Shown: positions 34,308 to 43,831, numbered from the stretch's first letter. The stretch: 64,000 nucleotides of DNA from Sulfurimonas sp. (GCA_028687935.1 JAQTZE010000005.1:62001-126000); one strand, 5' to 3'. The notes: generated from the letters alone by a model not told the origin. Made by a program: numbers and translations.

Positions 34308-34984
34308 TCTTTTCTTGCGTTTTTCTCAGCTATCCCGCTCATATTAAATCTGCGTGAAAGCTCCTGTTTGATTCTATCTGGAGAGATGTTTTTCACAGCC
34401 AGCGCTACAAGCATATGGTAGGTCAAATCAGCCGCCTCATAGATCATCTCAGCTTCATCATTATCTTTGTAGGCAAAGCTAAACTCACCCGCTTCTTCAA
34501 CTACTTTTTTAAGAATAGTATTCTCGCCCTTAGAGATGAGCTTCGCTGTCCATGAGCTCGAAGGGTCTGCATTTTTACGCTCTTGTATCGTATGATAGAG
34601 TGTATCGATAACGCCGTACATCGCTTCAGAGTTCACTTCTACCGCTGCGTTTACAGCACCCGATTCGAGTTCAGTAAAAAAGCATGACTTTCTTCCCGTA
34701 TGGCAAGCCACACCTTCTTGTGTCACTTTGATAAGAAGCGTATCATTATCGCAATCGATGTTAAAAGAGTGGATAGTCTGGATATGTCCGCTGCTCTCAC
34801 CCTTTTTCCAGATGCGTTTTTTAGAACGGGAGTAGTAGTGTGCTATTTTTGTACTCAGTGAGAGTTCCAGTGCTTCTTTGTCCATGTAAGCCATCATAAG
34901 CACTTCATTGCTCACAACATCCTGAACGATGACAGGAAGAAGATCGCTCTTCTCCCAATCTACTCTGTTTAGTGTATTTTGCAT
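34304..34984 (-). CDS. hisI: bifunctional phosphoribosyl-AMP cyclohydrolase / phosphoribosyl-ATP pyrophosphatase
   Basis: A 226-aa HisIE fusion for steps 2 and 3 of histidine synthesis. The N-terminal cyclohydrolase has VIVQDVVSNEVLMMAYMDKEAL, HYYSRSKKRIWKKGESSGH, DCDNDTLLIKV and ACHTGRKSCFF. The C-terminal pyrophosphohydrolase (from about residue 125) has DPSSSWTAKLISKG, KKVVEEAGEFSFAYKD and EAADLTYHMLVAL. Length is normal for the fusion. It is 8 bp behind the SPFH gene. Confidence 0.96.
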   Translation of the reverse strand: MQNTLNRVDWEKSDLLPVIVQDVVSNEVLMMAYMDKEALELSLSTKIAHYYSRSKKRIWKKGESSGHIQTIHSFNIDCDNDTLLIKVTQEGVACHTGRKSCFFTELESGAVNAAVEVNSEAMYGVIDTLYHTIQERKNADPSSSWTAKLISKGENTILKKVVEEAGEFSFAYKDNDEAEMIYEAADLTYHMLVALAVKNISPDRIKQELSRRFNMSGIAEKNARKD

Positions 34985-34992
34985 CTCTCTAC

Positions 34993-36087
34993 TTATTCTT
35001 GATTTGTCGAAGTTCTTTGTTGTGCATTTTTCATATCAACCCAGATATTTGGAGTCGAACCGCCAGGTGTTAAGAATATCTTCGCATCTTTGTTTTCACG
35101 AAGTGCATCGTTGAACTTTCCTTGAACTTGAATCTGCTCAAGTTGTAGTAATTGTGGTGTTAAAGATTTTGAGATAAGGTAGTTTGCTTTTGATTTCGCG
35201 TCTGCATCGATAGTGATTGCATCTGCAATACCTTGTGCTTCGATTCTTGCTTTTTCAGCCACACCACGAGCCTCTTCTGCACGTTTAAATGCCTCTTGTT
35301 TTGCACGTTCTACTTCTTGTTCTGCACGTTGTACTTCTTGTTTTGCAACTTGAACACGTTCGATCTGATCTTTCACTTTTTCAGGAAGAACAATCTCACG
35401 AAGTTGTACTGATTGCAAGATTGCAGGAGAGTTTTTAAGTCCTGATACACTTTTTCTGATACCGCTGTCTATCTCATCTGCGATAACATTTCTTCTTTGT
35501 GGAAGGGATTCTGCATCATAGTTACCAACAACATTGCGCACAACGTCACGAACAACAGGATTGATGATTTTATCTTCCCAGCTAAAGCCCCAGTTTGAGA
35601 TCGTCTGTGCTGCAAATTGTGCATCAAGTCTGTACTGAACCGTAAGCTCGATAGAGACAGGAAGACCGCGTTTATCAAGTACAGTAATCGCAGGTTTTGT
35701 AGTAATACCAGAAGCCGTAGCACTTGCTTCTACACGTGTTGCATAGTTGATAATACGTACTTTTGTATCCACTGTGTAAACTTTTTGGATCACTGGCATA
35801 ATAAAGTGAAGACCTGGAAGAAGAGCCTGATCTTGGTACTTACCATTTGTACTTAAGATACCGCGTTCACCCTCTTCGATGATCGTAAAAGGTTTTGCAA
35901 GTACAAGTAAAATAACTATCGCAACGATAAAGTAAAGTAAACCTGCTTTACCACCACCAAGATTAAAATCTATCTTTGGCATTTGTGGACCATTGCCACC
36001 GCCACCTGAGCCGCCTGTGGATTTTTTACCAAATCCACTGCCCTCACTTTTTTTCTTATTAAAGTAGTCATTCATATCTGATGCCAT
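34993..36087 (-). CDS. SPFH/prohibitin-family membrane protein
   Basis: A 364-aa inner-membrane protein. The ATG at 36087 is taken because AAGGA lies 10 bases upstream; other in-frame ATGs are close by. A Gly-rich N-terminus (GSGFGKKSTGGSGGGGNG) is followed by one transmembrane helix (LLYFIVAIVILLVLAKPF), the SPFH domain (TIIEEGERGIL...PGLHFIMPVIQKVYTVDTKV) and a coiled coil rich in Glu, Arg and Ala. HflK-like proteins of this form assemble into large membrane cages and regulate proteases such as FtsH. The specific partner here is not shown. Confidence 0.85.
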   Translation of the reverse strand: MASDMNDYFNKKKSEGSGFGKKSTGGSGGGGNGPQMPKIDFNLGGGKAGLLYFIVAIVILLVLAKPFTIIEEGERGILSTNGKYQDQALLPGLHFIMPVIQKVYTVDTKVRIINYATRVEASATASGITTKPAITVLDKRGLPVSIELTVQYRLDAQFAAQTISNWGFSWEDKIINPVVRDVVRNVVGNYDAESLPQRRNVIADEIDSGIRKSVSGLKNSPAILQSVQLREIVLPEKVKDQIERVQVAKQEVQRAEQEVERAKQEAFKRAEEARGVAEKARIEAQGIADAITIDADAKSKANYLISKSLTPQLLQLEQIQVQGKFNDALRENKDAKIFLTPGGSTPNIWVDMKNAQQRTSTNQE

Positions 36088-36150
36088 AAGTATCTTGTCC
36101 TTCATTATTTGTTGTGTCCTCTTTTTTATCTGCTCTATTGTGCGTTGCGT

Positions 36151-37071
36151 TTAGTCTACGTATGTAAGGTAGTGCTCGTATGCTGGATTTCTTCCAAAAA
36201 CGATATCAAAGTATGCACTTTGTATCTTCTCTGTCATTTCTCCGCGTGCACCGCAACCTATTTCTCTTGCATCTACTAAACGTACTGGAGTGATCTCAGC
36301 CGCAGTTCCTGTCAAAAATGCTTCATCTGCGATATAGATCTCTTCTCTTGTAATACGGCGACGTACCACTTTGATACCCATGTTCTCAGCCATCTCAATA
36401 ACTGTTCTTTGTGTGATAGATTCAAGTGCATTATCCGAAGGAGGTGTGATCAAAACACCATCTCTTATCATGAAGAAACTCGCACCACTTGCCTCAGCCA
36501 CATAACCCTGATCATCTAAAAGCAATGCTTCATCATAACCACAGTCAATAGCTTCATATTTTGCCATTTGTGAGTTAAGATAGTTTCCTACTGCTTTTGC
36601 TTTACCCATGTTTGAAGTATTTGCAGGACGTGTCATAGAAACGATTTTTAGTTTAATACCCTTTCTCATTCCCTCTTCACCGAGGTAAGCACCCCACTCC
36701 CATGCAGACATAACAGTCTCAACAGGACAATTTTTGTGATAGATTCCCATAACGCCATACCCTAAAAACGCAAATGGGCGTAGGTAAACATTGTCACCTG
36801 TGAACTCATTTTTTCTTATAAGGTCAATTTGTGCTTGATTCATCTCTTCAATGCTGTAAGGAATATTGAGAAGTGTCATTTTCGCAGACTCTTTGAGTCT
36901 TTTTGTATGATCATTGAGGCGAAATATCGCGTAACCTTTGGCAGTTTTATATGCTTTTGTTCCCTCGATAACACCATTTCCGTAGTGTATAGTGTGTGAA
37001 AGAACGTGCACTTTAGCATCGTCCCAAGCTACAAATTTTCCATTCATCCAAATATATTTGGCTGCGTCCAT
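36151..37071 (-). CDS. ilvE: branched-chain amino acid aminotransferase
   Basis: A 306-aa class IV PLP aminotransferase for the last step of Val, Leu and Ile synthesis. The ATG at 37071 follows GGAGAA; a longer frame begins with a TTG inside that ribosome site. Marks are WMNGKFVAWDDAKVHVLSH, HYGNGVIEGTKAY, GKAKAVGNYLNSQMAK (PLP lysine), EASGASFF and FLTGTAAEITPV. It is the upstream gene of a minus-strand group that includes the SPFH protein. Confidence 0.95.
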   Translation of the reverse strand: MDAAKYIWMNGKFVAWDDAKVHVLSHTIHYGNGVIEGTKAYKTAKGYAIFRLNDHTKRLKESAKMTLLNIPYSIEEMNQAQIDLIRKNEFTGDNVYLRPFAFLGYGVMGIYHKNCPVETVMSAWEWGAYLGEEGMRKGIKLKIVSMTRPANTSNMGKAKAVGNYLNSQMAKYEAIDCGYDEALLLDDQGYVAEASGASFFMIRDGVLITPPSDNALESITQRTVIEMAENMGIKVVRRRITREEIYIADEAFLTGTAAEITPVRLVDAREIGCGARGEMTEKIQSAYFDIVFGRNPAYEHYLTYVD

Positions 37072-37163
37072 TAAATTCTCCAATAATTTACATAATTGGC
37101 AGTATTTTACCTGAAATGACGTTTATAAACTATTAAATAACTTAACTCTCATTTCATATTTTT

Positions 37164-37195
37164 GTAACTAAATTGACACTCAATAGAAATCTTCA
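37164..37195 (+). promoter_or_regulatory. weak Pho-box-like site before the beta-helix lipoprotein
   Basis: GTAAC (37164-37168), six bases, GACAC (37175-37179), ten bases, then TCTTCA at the expected -10 place. The first half-site is perfect; the second half and the -10 are poor, so this is the weakest of the seven sites. Confidence 0.4.
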
Positions 37196-37250
37196 AGTAA
37201 TAAAGCTTCTCTAAACTTCGAAAATATTTTATACACCCTTGGAGATATAT

Positions 37251-40200
37251 ATGACAAAGAAAAAAATACTCTTAAGTGCGCTTGCGGCTGCGATGACTGC
37301 CTCTCTTACTGGCTGTGGTGCTGGTACTGACAACTCATCCACAAACACTTACTACTACACCGAAACAACTGACAGTTATAACACCACCAATACAGGTACT
37401 GATGCAAATACAACAACTAATACTCCAGTTGAAACAAACGCACCGACACTCATTGTTGGAAATATCACAGAAAACACAACATGGACAAAAGCAAACAGCC
37501 CTTATCAGCTAACTAGCAGTCCTACTGTCGTAAAAAATGGTTCTATCTTGACTATAGAGCCAGGTGTTACAATTTATGGAGAGGAAGACTCTTATCTCGT
37601 CGTCGCAAAAGGCGCGAAAATTATTGCAGATGGTACACAAGAAGCACCGATTATTTTCACATCCTTAGCCACTCTTGCTACAACTGCAGCTCCAGTCAGA
37701 ATGGCTCCTGCGGCAGCTGGTCAATGGGGAGGCTTGGTTATTCTAGGTAAAGCACTCGTCAATGAATCCAATCTCTTTTTTGAAGTAGATGAATCCAATC
37801 CAGATTTTGCCTATGGCGGAACAAACGATACAGATAACTCAGGTATTCTTAGAAATGTAAAAATCCTCAACTCAGGATTTGCAGTTGCTCCAGATAAAGA
37901 GGTGAATGCTCTTTCACTCTGTGGTGTTGGATCTGGAACTATTGTGGATGATATCACGGTGATAAACTCTGGTGATGACGGTATAGAAATATGGGGTGGT
38001 TCTGTAAATCTTAATAATATATCTATCACAGGAGCTCAGGATGACGGTTTCGATGTTGACAACGGCTACCATGGAACAGTCAAAAATCTCACAGTAACAC
38101 AAACTGAACCAGGTTCTGCACTTATAGAGATGACTAATACTGGTGATGCCACACTTCAAAGAACAGAGTGGACTCTCGATGGTTTCAGCTTGCAAGCTTC
38201 TTCAAATCAGCTTGGCGAAGGCGGTATCTACTTTAAAGATGCTGATGTTGCAATACATGCTAGTAACGGTACTATCAACATGACAGACTCAAACATCTCT
38301 GCGGCGGGTCTGCACAACAAAGTGGGTGTATATTCCGGTTCTAGCTTAGATAACATTCTTGTTTTAGGAAGTGCTACGGTTGATAACAACATGACTTCAG
38401 GTGATGCCGCTGGTGTTACAGTTCTCAATACTATCGTTCAAGACGGTGCTGGAAATACTTTTGCAACACCAACAATTCTTCCTGCAGGCTCTAGCCTCAC
38501 TGGTGACATAACACAAGATACACTTTTAACAAAAGCAAACAGCCCATATAAACTTGCGGGCAACAAAGTGAAGATAAAAAACAACGCGACACTCATTATC
38601 GAACCAGGTGTAACAATCTACGGGGAGTCATCTGCTTACCTGATTGTTACAAAAGGTTCAAAGATAAACGCAAGCGGTACTGCGACAGATCCAATTATCT
38701 TCACTTCAGAAGCTGCGTTTAATGGTGCACCAGGTGTTGCAGGTCAATGGGGTGGTGTTACACTTCTAGGTTCTGCCATTACCAACGAACCTGATACTAT
38801 CAGATATGAAGTAGATGAAGCAGATGCTGATTTCGCATACAGCGGAACAAACGATGCAGATAATTCAGGTGTTTTAAACTATGTACAAATCCTCAACTCA
38901 GGCTTTGCTGTGGCACCTGATAAAGAGGTAAACGGTCTTTCACTTTGTGGTGTAGGTTCATCTACAATTGTTGACAATATCACTATCTTAAACTCTGGTG
39001 ATGATGGTATCGAGATCTGGGGTGGTTCTGTAAATCTTAACAACATCTCAATCACTGGTGCTGAAGATGACGGGCTAGACCTTGATAGCGGATACCACGG
39101 AACTGTTAAAAACTTAGCTGTAACACAAACGCAAGCTGGCTTTGCTCTTATCGAAATGACAAATCACGGTGATGCTACGAAACAAAGAACAAACTGGACT
39201 TTGGATGGATTTACCCTTACTGCTTCTGCGAATCAGCTTGGTGAAGGTGGTATCTACTTCAAAGATAGTGATGTAACAGCTACTTTCAAAAACGGTACGG
39301 TAGATATGACTAACTCTCCTGTTGCAAACAAAGGTGCAGGTCTTACTAACTCTGCTGGTGTTGTTTATACATCTCCGATTTTACAAAATGTTACAGTTAA
39401 AAGTAATCAATTTGTAAATGTTGTAGCGAATAAAAAAGACGCTACAATTGCAGATGCAGGTACAGCAACACTCAATGCAGCATTTGCGGCAGATACAACA
39501 AACTTACATGAAGCATACTATGCACCGCTTGCAGCGGGAGAGAATTTAAGTGGAGAGATTACTCAAAATACTGTGCTTCTTAAAGCGAACAGTCCTTATA
39601 AACTTGCAGGGAATAAAGTAAAAATCAAAAACAATTCGATTCTTAAAATCGAACCAGGTGTAACAATCTACGGGGAGTCATCTGCTTACCTGATTGTTAC
39701 AAAAGGTTCAAAGATAAACGCAAGCGGTACTGCGACAGATCCAATTATCTTCACTTCAGAAGCTGCGTTTAATGGTGCACCAGGTGTTGCAGGTCAATGG
39801 GGTGGTGTTACACTTCTAGGTTCTGCCATTACCAACGAACCTGATACTATCAGATATGAAGTAGATGAAGCAGATGCTGATTTCGCATACAGCGGAACAA
39901 ACGATGCAGATAATTCAGGTGTTTTAAACTATGTACAAATCCTCAACTCAGGCTTTGCTGTGGCACCTGATAAAGAGGTAAACGGTCTTTCACTTTGTGG
40001 TGTAGGTTCATCTACAATTGTTGACAATATCACTATCTTAAACTCTGGTGATGATGGTATCGAGATCTGGGGTGGTTCTGTAAATCTTAACAACATCTCA
40101 ATCACTGGTGCTGAAGATGACGGGCTAGACCTTGATAGCGGATACCACGGAACTGTTAAAAACTTAGCTGTAACACAAACGCAAGCTGGCTTTGCTCTTA

Positions 40201-40574
40201 TCGAAATGACAAATCACGGTGATGCTACGAAACAAAGAACAAACTGGACTTTGGATGGATTTACCCTTACTGCTTCTGCGAATCAGCTTGGTGAAGGTGG
40301 TATCTACTTCAAAGATAGTGATGTAACAGCTACTTTCAAAAACGGTACGGTAGATATGACTAACTCTCCTGTTGCAAACAAAGGTGCAGGTCTTACCAAC
40401 TCTGCTGGTGTTGTTTATAACTCTGTGATACTTGAGAATACAAAAGTAAAAGGAAGCGCAACAGTAGATGTTGCAGCAAACAAAAAAGACGGTACTACAG
40501 CAGATGCTGGCACGGCAACACTTAACACTGCGTTTAGTGCTCATGTAGATAACGCATACACATCTCACCCATAA
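37251..40574 (+). CDS. large beta-helix lipoprotein with internal repeats
   Basis: A 1107-aa lipoprotein. The ATG at 37251 follows GGAGATATAT; a frame with a TTG four codons earlier runs through that site. The signal ends in ASLTGCGAG. Three repeats of about 350 residues follow, each starting with TKANSPY / LKANSPYKLAGNKVKIKNN and containing EPGVTIYGE, GQWGGVTLLG, NSGFAVAPDKEVN and DDGIEIWGGSVNLNNISITGA, a pattern of a right-handed parallel beta helix. Repeats 2 and 3 are encoded by DNA identical over 772 bp apart from one base. A weak Pho-box-like site precedes it, and the TonB operon follows after a hairpin. It may be a surface partner of the TonB receptor; that is inference. Confidence 0.75.
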   Translation: MTKKKILLSALAAAMTASLTGCGAGTDNSSTNTYYYTETTDSYNTTNTGTDANTTTNTPVETNAPTLIVGNITENTTWTKANSPYQLTSSPTVVKNGSILTIEPGVTIYGEEDSYLVVAKGAKIIADGTQEAPIIFTSLATLATTAAPVRMAPAAAGQWGGLVILGKALVNESNLFFEVDESNPDFAYGGTNDTDNSGILRNVKILNSGFAVAPDKEVNALSLCGVGSGTIVDDITVINSGDDGIEIWGGSVNLNNISITGAQDDGFDVDNGYHGTVKNLTVTQTEPGSALIEMTNTGDATLQRTEWTLDGFSLQASSNQLGEGGIYFKDADVAIHASNGTINMTDSNISAAGLHNKVGVYSGSSLDNILVLGSATVDNNMTSGDAAGVTVLNTIVQDGAGNTFATPTILPAGSSLTGDITQDTLLTKANSPYKLAGNKVKIKNNATLIIEPGVTIYGESSAYLIVTKGSKINASGTATDPIIFTSEAAFNGAPGVAGQWGGVTLLGSAITNEPDTIRYEVDEADADFAYSGTNDADNSGVLNYVQILNSGFAVAPDKEVNGLSLCGVGSSTIVDNITILNSGDDGIEIWGGSVNLNNISITGAEDDGLDLDSGYHGTVKNLAVTQTQAGFALIEMTNHGDATKQRTNWTLDGFTLTASANQLGEGGIYFKDSDVTATFKNGTVDMTNSPVANKGAGLTNSAGVVYTSPILQNVTVKSNQFVNVVANKKDATIADAGTATLNAAFAADTTNLHEAYYAPLAAGENLSGEITQNTVLLKANSPYKLAGNKVKIKNNSILKIEPGVTIYGESSAYLIVTKGSKINASGTATDPIIFTSEAAFNGAPGVAGQWGGVTLLGSAITNEPDTIRYEVDEADADFAYSGTNDADNSGVLNYVQILNSGFAVAPDKEVNGLSLCGVGSSTIVDNITILNSGDDGIEIWGGSVNLNNISITGAEDDGLDLDSGYHGTVKNLAVTQTQAGFALIEMTNHGDATKQRTNWTLDGFTLTASANQLGEGGIYFKDSDVTATFKNGTVDMTNSPVANKGAGLTNSAGVVYNSVILENTKVKGSATVDVAANKKDGTTADAGTATLNTAFSAHVDNAYTSHP
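38598..39369 (+). repeat. 772-bp direct repeat, copy 1
   Basis: First copy of a direct repeat inside the beta-helix lipoprotein gene. It matches 39648-40419 at an offset of 1050 bp (350 codons); reading both copies by eye I found one difference (T at 39347, C at 40397). Confidence 0.9.
39648..40419 (+). repeat. 772-bp direct repeat, copy 2
   Basis: Second copy of the repeat. The offset is a multiple of three, so recombination between the copies would delete or add exactly 350 codons without a frameshift. Confidence 0.9.
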
Positions 40575-40587
40575 TAAAACTCTCACT

Positions 40588-40616
40588 CTTACAGATGGTT
40601 CATTGCCCTCTGTAAG
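40588..40616 (+). terminator. hairpin after the beta-helix lipoprotein gene
   Basis: Perfect eight-base arms CTTACAGA and TCTGTAAG with a 13-base loop, 13 bp past the stop codon. No T-run follows, so it may be an mRNA-end stabiliser rather than a strong terminator. Confidence 0.4.
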
Positions 40617-40684
40617 ATATCTACAACTCTAACCTACAGTTCCTCACTCACTCAAAAAAATCTCCCTCTTTTTGTCACCAAAAG

Positions 40685-40727
40685 GTAATCAAAAAGTAAT
40701 TCTAAAGTAGCTAAAGAAACATACTAT
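40685..40727 (+). promoter_or_regulatory. Pho-box-like promoter of the TonB operon
   Basis: Three half-sites with starts 11 bp apart: GTAAT (40685), GTAAT (40696) and GTAGC (40707). Ten bases after the last lies TACTAT (40722-40727) in the -10 position. The ATG of the first gene is 29 bp further. Confidence 0.6.
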
Positions 40728-40755
40728 TGCGTATCTTAAACTCTATGGGGAATCC

Positions 40756-41514
40756 ATGTCTAAAATAACAGTTAGCATCACCTTAAGCCTACTGCTGAGT
40801 GCAACAGCAGCTCTGGCAAGTTCAGACAATATGGCTGAATCGTTAATGAAACTTCGCTCTCAGGTAGAGCAGCTTGATAGCTCAATCACGGATGAAAAAG
40901 AGAGTCACAAAGCTACGATGAAATCACTTTTGAGACAAAAAGATGATTTGGAATCTGTCGTAGCCCGTGAGGATCTCAAAATAAAACAGCTCGAAGCAGA
41001 GCTCGCAAAAGTCAAACAGGAAATAGCAGACGGAAGTAAAAATTCCGATGGTCTTAAACCTTTGCTACTGAGTGCACTTGATCTTTTAGAGACAAATGTT
41101 AAAGCTTCTCTACCGTTTAAAACGCAAGAGAGGTTGGCAGATATCGCGCAGATAAGAGAGCAAATTCAAAATGATCTCATAACAGCTCAAAAAGGTGTAG
41201 CACTCACATGGAATGCTTACAGTGATGCGATACGCATGACAAAAGAAAACGGTCTTTTCAAACAAACTATAAAAATAGGCAATGAAGAGAAACTGGCAGA
41301 AATAGCACGTATCGGAACAGTGATGATGTACTTCAAAACACCGGACAACAATGTAGGCTATGCAAGTAAAGACTCAAAAGGCTGGTACTACAAAGAGGCC
41401 CTCTCTACGGAAGAAAAAGAGCAGATTCTTTATCTTTTTGATGCTTTCAAAAAACAGATCCGTACAGGATATTTTAACCTGCCAAATGCCATCGTAATGG
41501 GAGAAAACAAATAA
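40756..41514 (+). CDS. DUF3450 periplasmic coiled-coil protein
   Basis: A 252-aa exported protein. The signal peptide ends in AALASSDN; about residues 25-95 form a coiled coil (MKLRSQVEQLDSS, LLRQKDDLESVVAREDL); the rest has the DUF3450 pattern with the end part KDSKGWYYKEALSTEEK and FKKQIRTGYFNLPN. DUF3450 genes are typically first in TonB2-type clusters with TtpC-like proteins in Vibrio and Shewanella. Its last base overlaps the start of the next gene. It probably sits between TonB complex and cell wall; the exact role is unknown. Confidence 0.85.
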   Translation: MSKITVSITLSLLLSATAALASSDNMAESLMKLRSQVEQLDSSITDEKESHKATMKSLLRQKDDLESVVAREDLKIKQLEAELAKVKQEIADGSKNSDGLKPLLLSALDLLETNVKASLPFKTQERLADIAQIREQIQNDLITAQKGVALTWNAYSDAIRMTKENGLFKQTIKIGNEEKLAEIARIGTVMMYFKTPDNNVGYASKDSKGWYYKEALSTEEKEQILYLFDAFKKQIRTGYFNLPNAIVMGENK

Positions 41515-42827
41515 TGAAACAGCTACTATCACTCCTCTTAATCCTCTGCGTGAGCCTTTTTGGAGCAACAGACACCGACCTTGAACGCGCGTATGCAAAA
41601 GAGTTTGCTTACCTTAAAGCACAAAAAGAGATGCTACAAACGCGTCTTGGATCGATTCAAGGAGAACAGAACAAAAAGCTCTCTCAAGCAAAAACAGACT
41701 TAGAAAGACTCCAAGCAACTGTTCTTCAAAAAAACACTTTAAGTGAAAAACTTGAGAGTGATCTCTACCGTACGCAACAAAATGCTTCAAACCTTACAGA
41801 TGATGTTGCCATCATCGACTCTGTCATGATGCAGGCAAACAGTTCACTTGATAGTTACGGTATTACCATAGAAGAAGATAAAAACAACTATCAAGCTGCA
41901 TTGGAAAATGTATTCACAGAGAGTGACAAACTTATCAAAGAGCTAAGCTCGACACGCGTAACAAAGGGTACTTTTTACAATGAAGACGGAAGTAAAGAAA
42001 ACGGTGAGCTTGTAAAAGTCGGGAACATCGCTACTTTTGGTATCTCTACAGATACAGCTGCTGCGCTTGTTCCTGCAGGGGATGGCAATATGAAAGTATG
42101 GAATGCACCTGAAGCGGCATCCACTGCAAAAGCACTCAAAAACAGAAACTACTCAGAGCAACTCAACATCTTTATCTATGAAAACCCTACTTTAGAGATT
42201 GAAAACGTAAAAGAAAAAACACTCATAGAGATTATCGATTCTGCCGGTATCATCGGATGGATTATCGTGATTCTTGGTCTTGTCGGTCTTGGTCTTGCAC
42301 TCCTTCGTACACTCTTTTTATCAAGTGCAAGTTCTTCTACATCAGACCTTGCAAAAGCGACACTCAGCAAACTCCTCGCAAACGGTGTCGATGGCGCATT
42401 AGAGTTTTTACAGAACAAAAAAGGTTCGACTGCCCGTGTTTTAAAAGCGACTATCCGTAACCTCGATAGAGACCGTGAACACATCGAAGATATCGTTGCC
42501 GAGTCTATTTTACATGAGAGCGGAAGACTTGATAAATTTGGTTCTATCCTAATGGTTATCGCGGCCGTTGCGCCTTTACTCGGTCTTCTTGGAACGGTTA
42601 CAGGGATGATAGCAACTTTTGACATCATCACAGAGTTTGGAACGGGTGATCCGAAACTTCTCTCAGGCGGTATCTCGATAGCACTTGTGACAACAGAGCT
42701 TGGTCTTATCGTAGCTATTCCTATCCTCATGATAGGAAATATACTTGGCGGTTGGGCTGAGAGAGTCAAAGATAGTATGGAACACTCTGCTCTTCACCTT
42801 ATCAACGAGTACAACAAGCAGAAGTAA
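41514..42827 (+). CDS. long MotA/TolQ/ExbB proton-channel protein (TtpC-like)
   Basis: A 437-aa protein. Signal peptide (LLSLLLILCVSLFGATDT), a periplasmic coiled coil (about 20-105), a further periplasmic part, then a transmembrane helix (IIGWIIVILGLVGLGLALLR, about 243-262) and an ExbB/TolQ core (VAPLLGLLGTVTGMIATFDII and GGISIALVTTELGLIVAIP). This is the architecture of TtpC, the extra channel protein of the Vibrio TonB2 system. It would harvest proton motive force with ExbB, ExbD and TonB of the same operon. Confidence 0.85.
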   Translation: MKQLLSLLLILCVSLFGATDTDLERAYAKEFAYLKAQKEMLQTRLGSIQGEQNKKLSQAKTDLERLQATVLQKNTLSEKLESDLYRTQQNASNLTDDVAIIDSVMMQANSSLDSYGITIEEDKNNYQAALENVFTESDKLIKELSSTRVTKGTFYNEDGSKENGELVKVGNIATFGISTDTAAALVPAGDGNMKVWNAPEAASTAKALKNRNYSEQLNIFIYENPTLEIENVKEKTLIEIIDSAGIIGWIIVILGLVGLGLALLRTLFLSSASSSTSDLAKATLSKLLANGVDGALEFLQNKKGSTARVLKATIRNLDRDREHIEDIVAESILHESGRLDKFGSILMVIAAVAPLLGLLGTVTGMIATFDIITEFGTGDPKLLSGGISIALVTTELGLIVAIPILMIGNILGGWAERVKDSMEHSALHLINEYNKQK

Positions 42828-42830
42828 AAG

Positions 42831-43424
42831 ATGGAAGCATTCACACATTTTATGGAGTATATGCAAAGCGGCGGTTATGTCATGTGGCCGCTTGCTCTGT
42901 TGGTGCTTGTGCTTTGGTACGCTCTTGGTTTTCGCTTTCATACACTCAAACGCGGTTCAAACGCCAATGTGAGAAACTTGGTACGCAAGTTTGATGACGG
43001 TAAGAGAACAGTACCAAAAGGGATGATAGACGGTGCGATTGTTGAAGCACTTGCTATTGTAAAGATTCACGGCCGTGTCTCATCAAGCAGAAACTATCTT
43101 GATGATGCTTTCAATAGTCGCAAACGCGAAATAACACAGTATGAGACTATTATCAGAACTATCGTAGCTGCAGCACCTCTTATAGGTCTCCTTGGCACAG
43201 TTATAGGGATGATAGAGACTTTTGACTCGCTTGCAAGTGCCTCTTTGTTTTCACAAACAGGTGGTATCGCAGGCGGTATATCGCAGGCACTTTTTACAAC
43301 ACAGTTTGGGCTCGTTGTCGCCGTTCCAGGTCTTATCATCGGAAAGATACTCGATAGAAAAGCCAGTACGATGGAACTTGAGCTTGAGCAGATCAAAGAT
43401 ATTTTATGTTCAGAGGGAGTTTAG
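42831..43424 (+). CDS. exbB: ExbB-type proton channel subunit
   Basis: A 197-aa MotA/TolQ/ExbB family protein with three transmembrane helices. Marks are the N-terminal YVMWPLALLVLVLWYALGF, and AAAPLIGLLGTVIGMIETFDSL plus ISQALFTTQFGLVVAVPGLI, which line the proton channel. It starts 3 bp behind the TtpC-like gene and ends where exbD begins. Confidence 0.9.
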   Translation: MEAFTHFMEYMQSGGYVMWPLALLVLVLWYALGFRFHTLKRGSNANVRNLVRKFDDGKRTVPKGMIDGAIVEALAIVKIHGRVSSSRNYLDDAFNSRKREITQYETIIRTIVAAAPLIGLLGTVIGMIETFDSLASASLFSQTGGIAGGISQALFTTQFGLVVAVPGLIIGKILDRKASTMELELEQIKDILCSEGV

Positions 43425-43829
43425 ATGCGTTTTAGACCGAAAAAATCGCAAGAGAGTAGCGTAGATATGTCACCGCTTATCGACATGGTTTTTATCCTGT
43501 TGATATTTTTCATGGTGAGTTCTACATTTGTTAAAGATATGAAGCTTGATCTTAACCGCCCAGGGGCTTCATCTGCCCAAAAGGCTTCAAGTAAGGTTAT
43601 CCGTGTCTACATAGACAATGTGGGTGAGACTTATGTTGATGGTCAAGCGGTCAAGACTTGGGCTATTCAGGGAAAACTCAGAGATATGCTTCGCGCTTCC
43701 ACGGAGAAATCCGTACTTGTAGTAGCAGACCAGAGTATCGCTGTCGAGAAGCTTATTGATGTAGTTGACCAGTGCCGCCTCAGCGGTGCTAAAGATGTGG
43801 CAGTTGCAACTGAAAAAGAAGTAGGTTGA
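43425..43829 (+). CDS. exbD: ExbD-type proton channel subunit
   Basis: A 134-aa biopolymer transport protein with one transmembrane helix (SPLIDMVFILLIFFMVSSTF). Aspartate 20 in that helix is the conserved proton-carrying residue. The periplasmic part has the ExbD fold (KSVLVVADQSIAVEKLIDVVDQC). It abuts exbB. Confidence 0.93.
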   Translation: MRFRPKKSQESSVDMSPLIDMVFILLIFFMVSSTFVKDMKLDLNRPGASSAQKASSKVIRVYIDNVGETYVDGQAVKTWAIQGKLRDMLRASTEKSVLVVADQSIAVEKLIDVVDQCRLSGAKDVAVATEKEVG

Positions 43830-43831
43830 TT

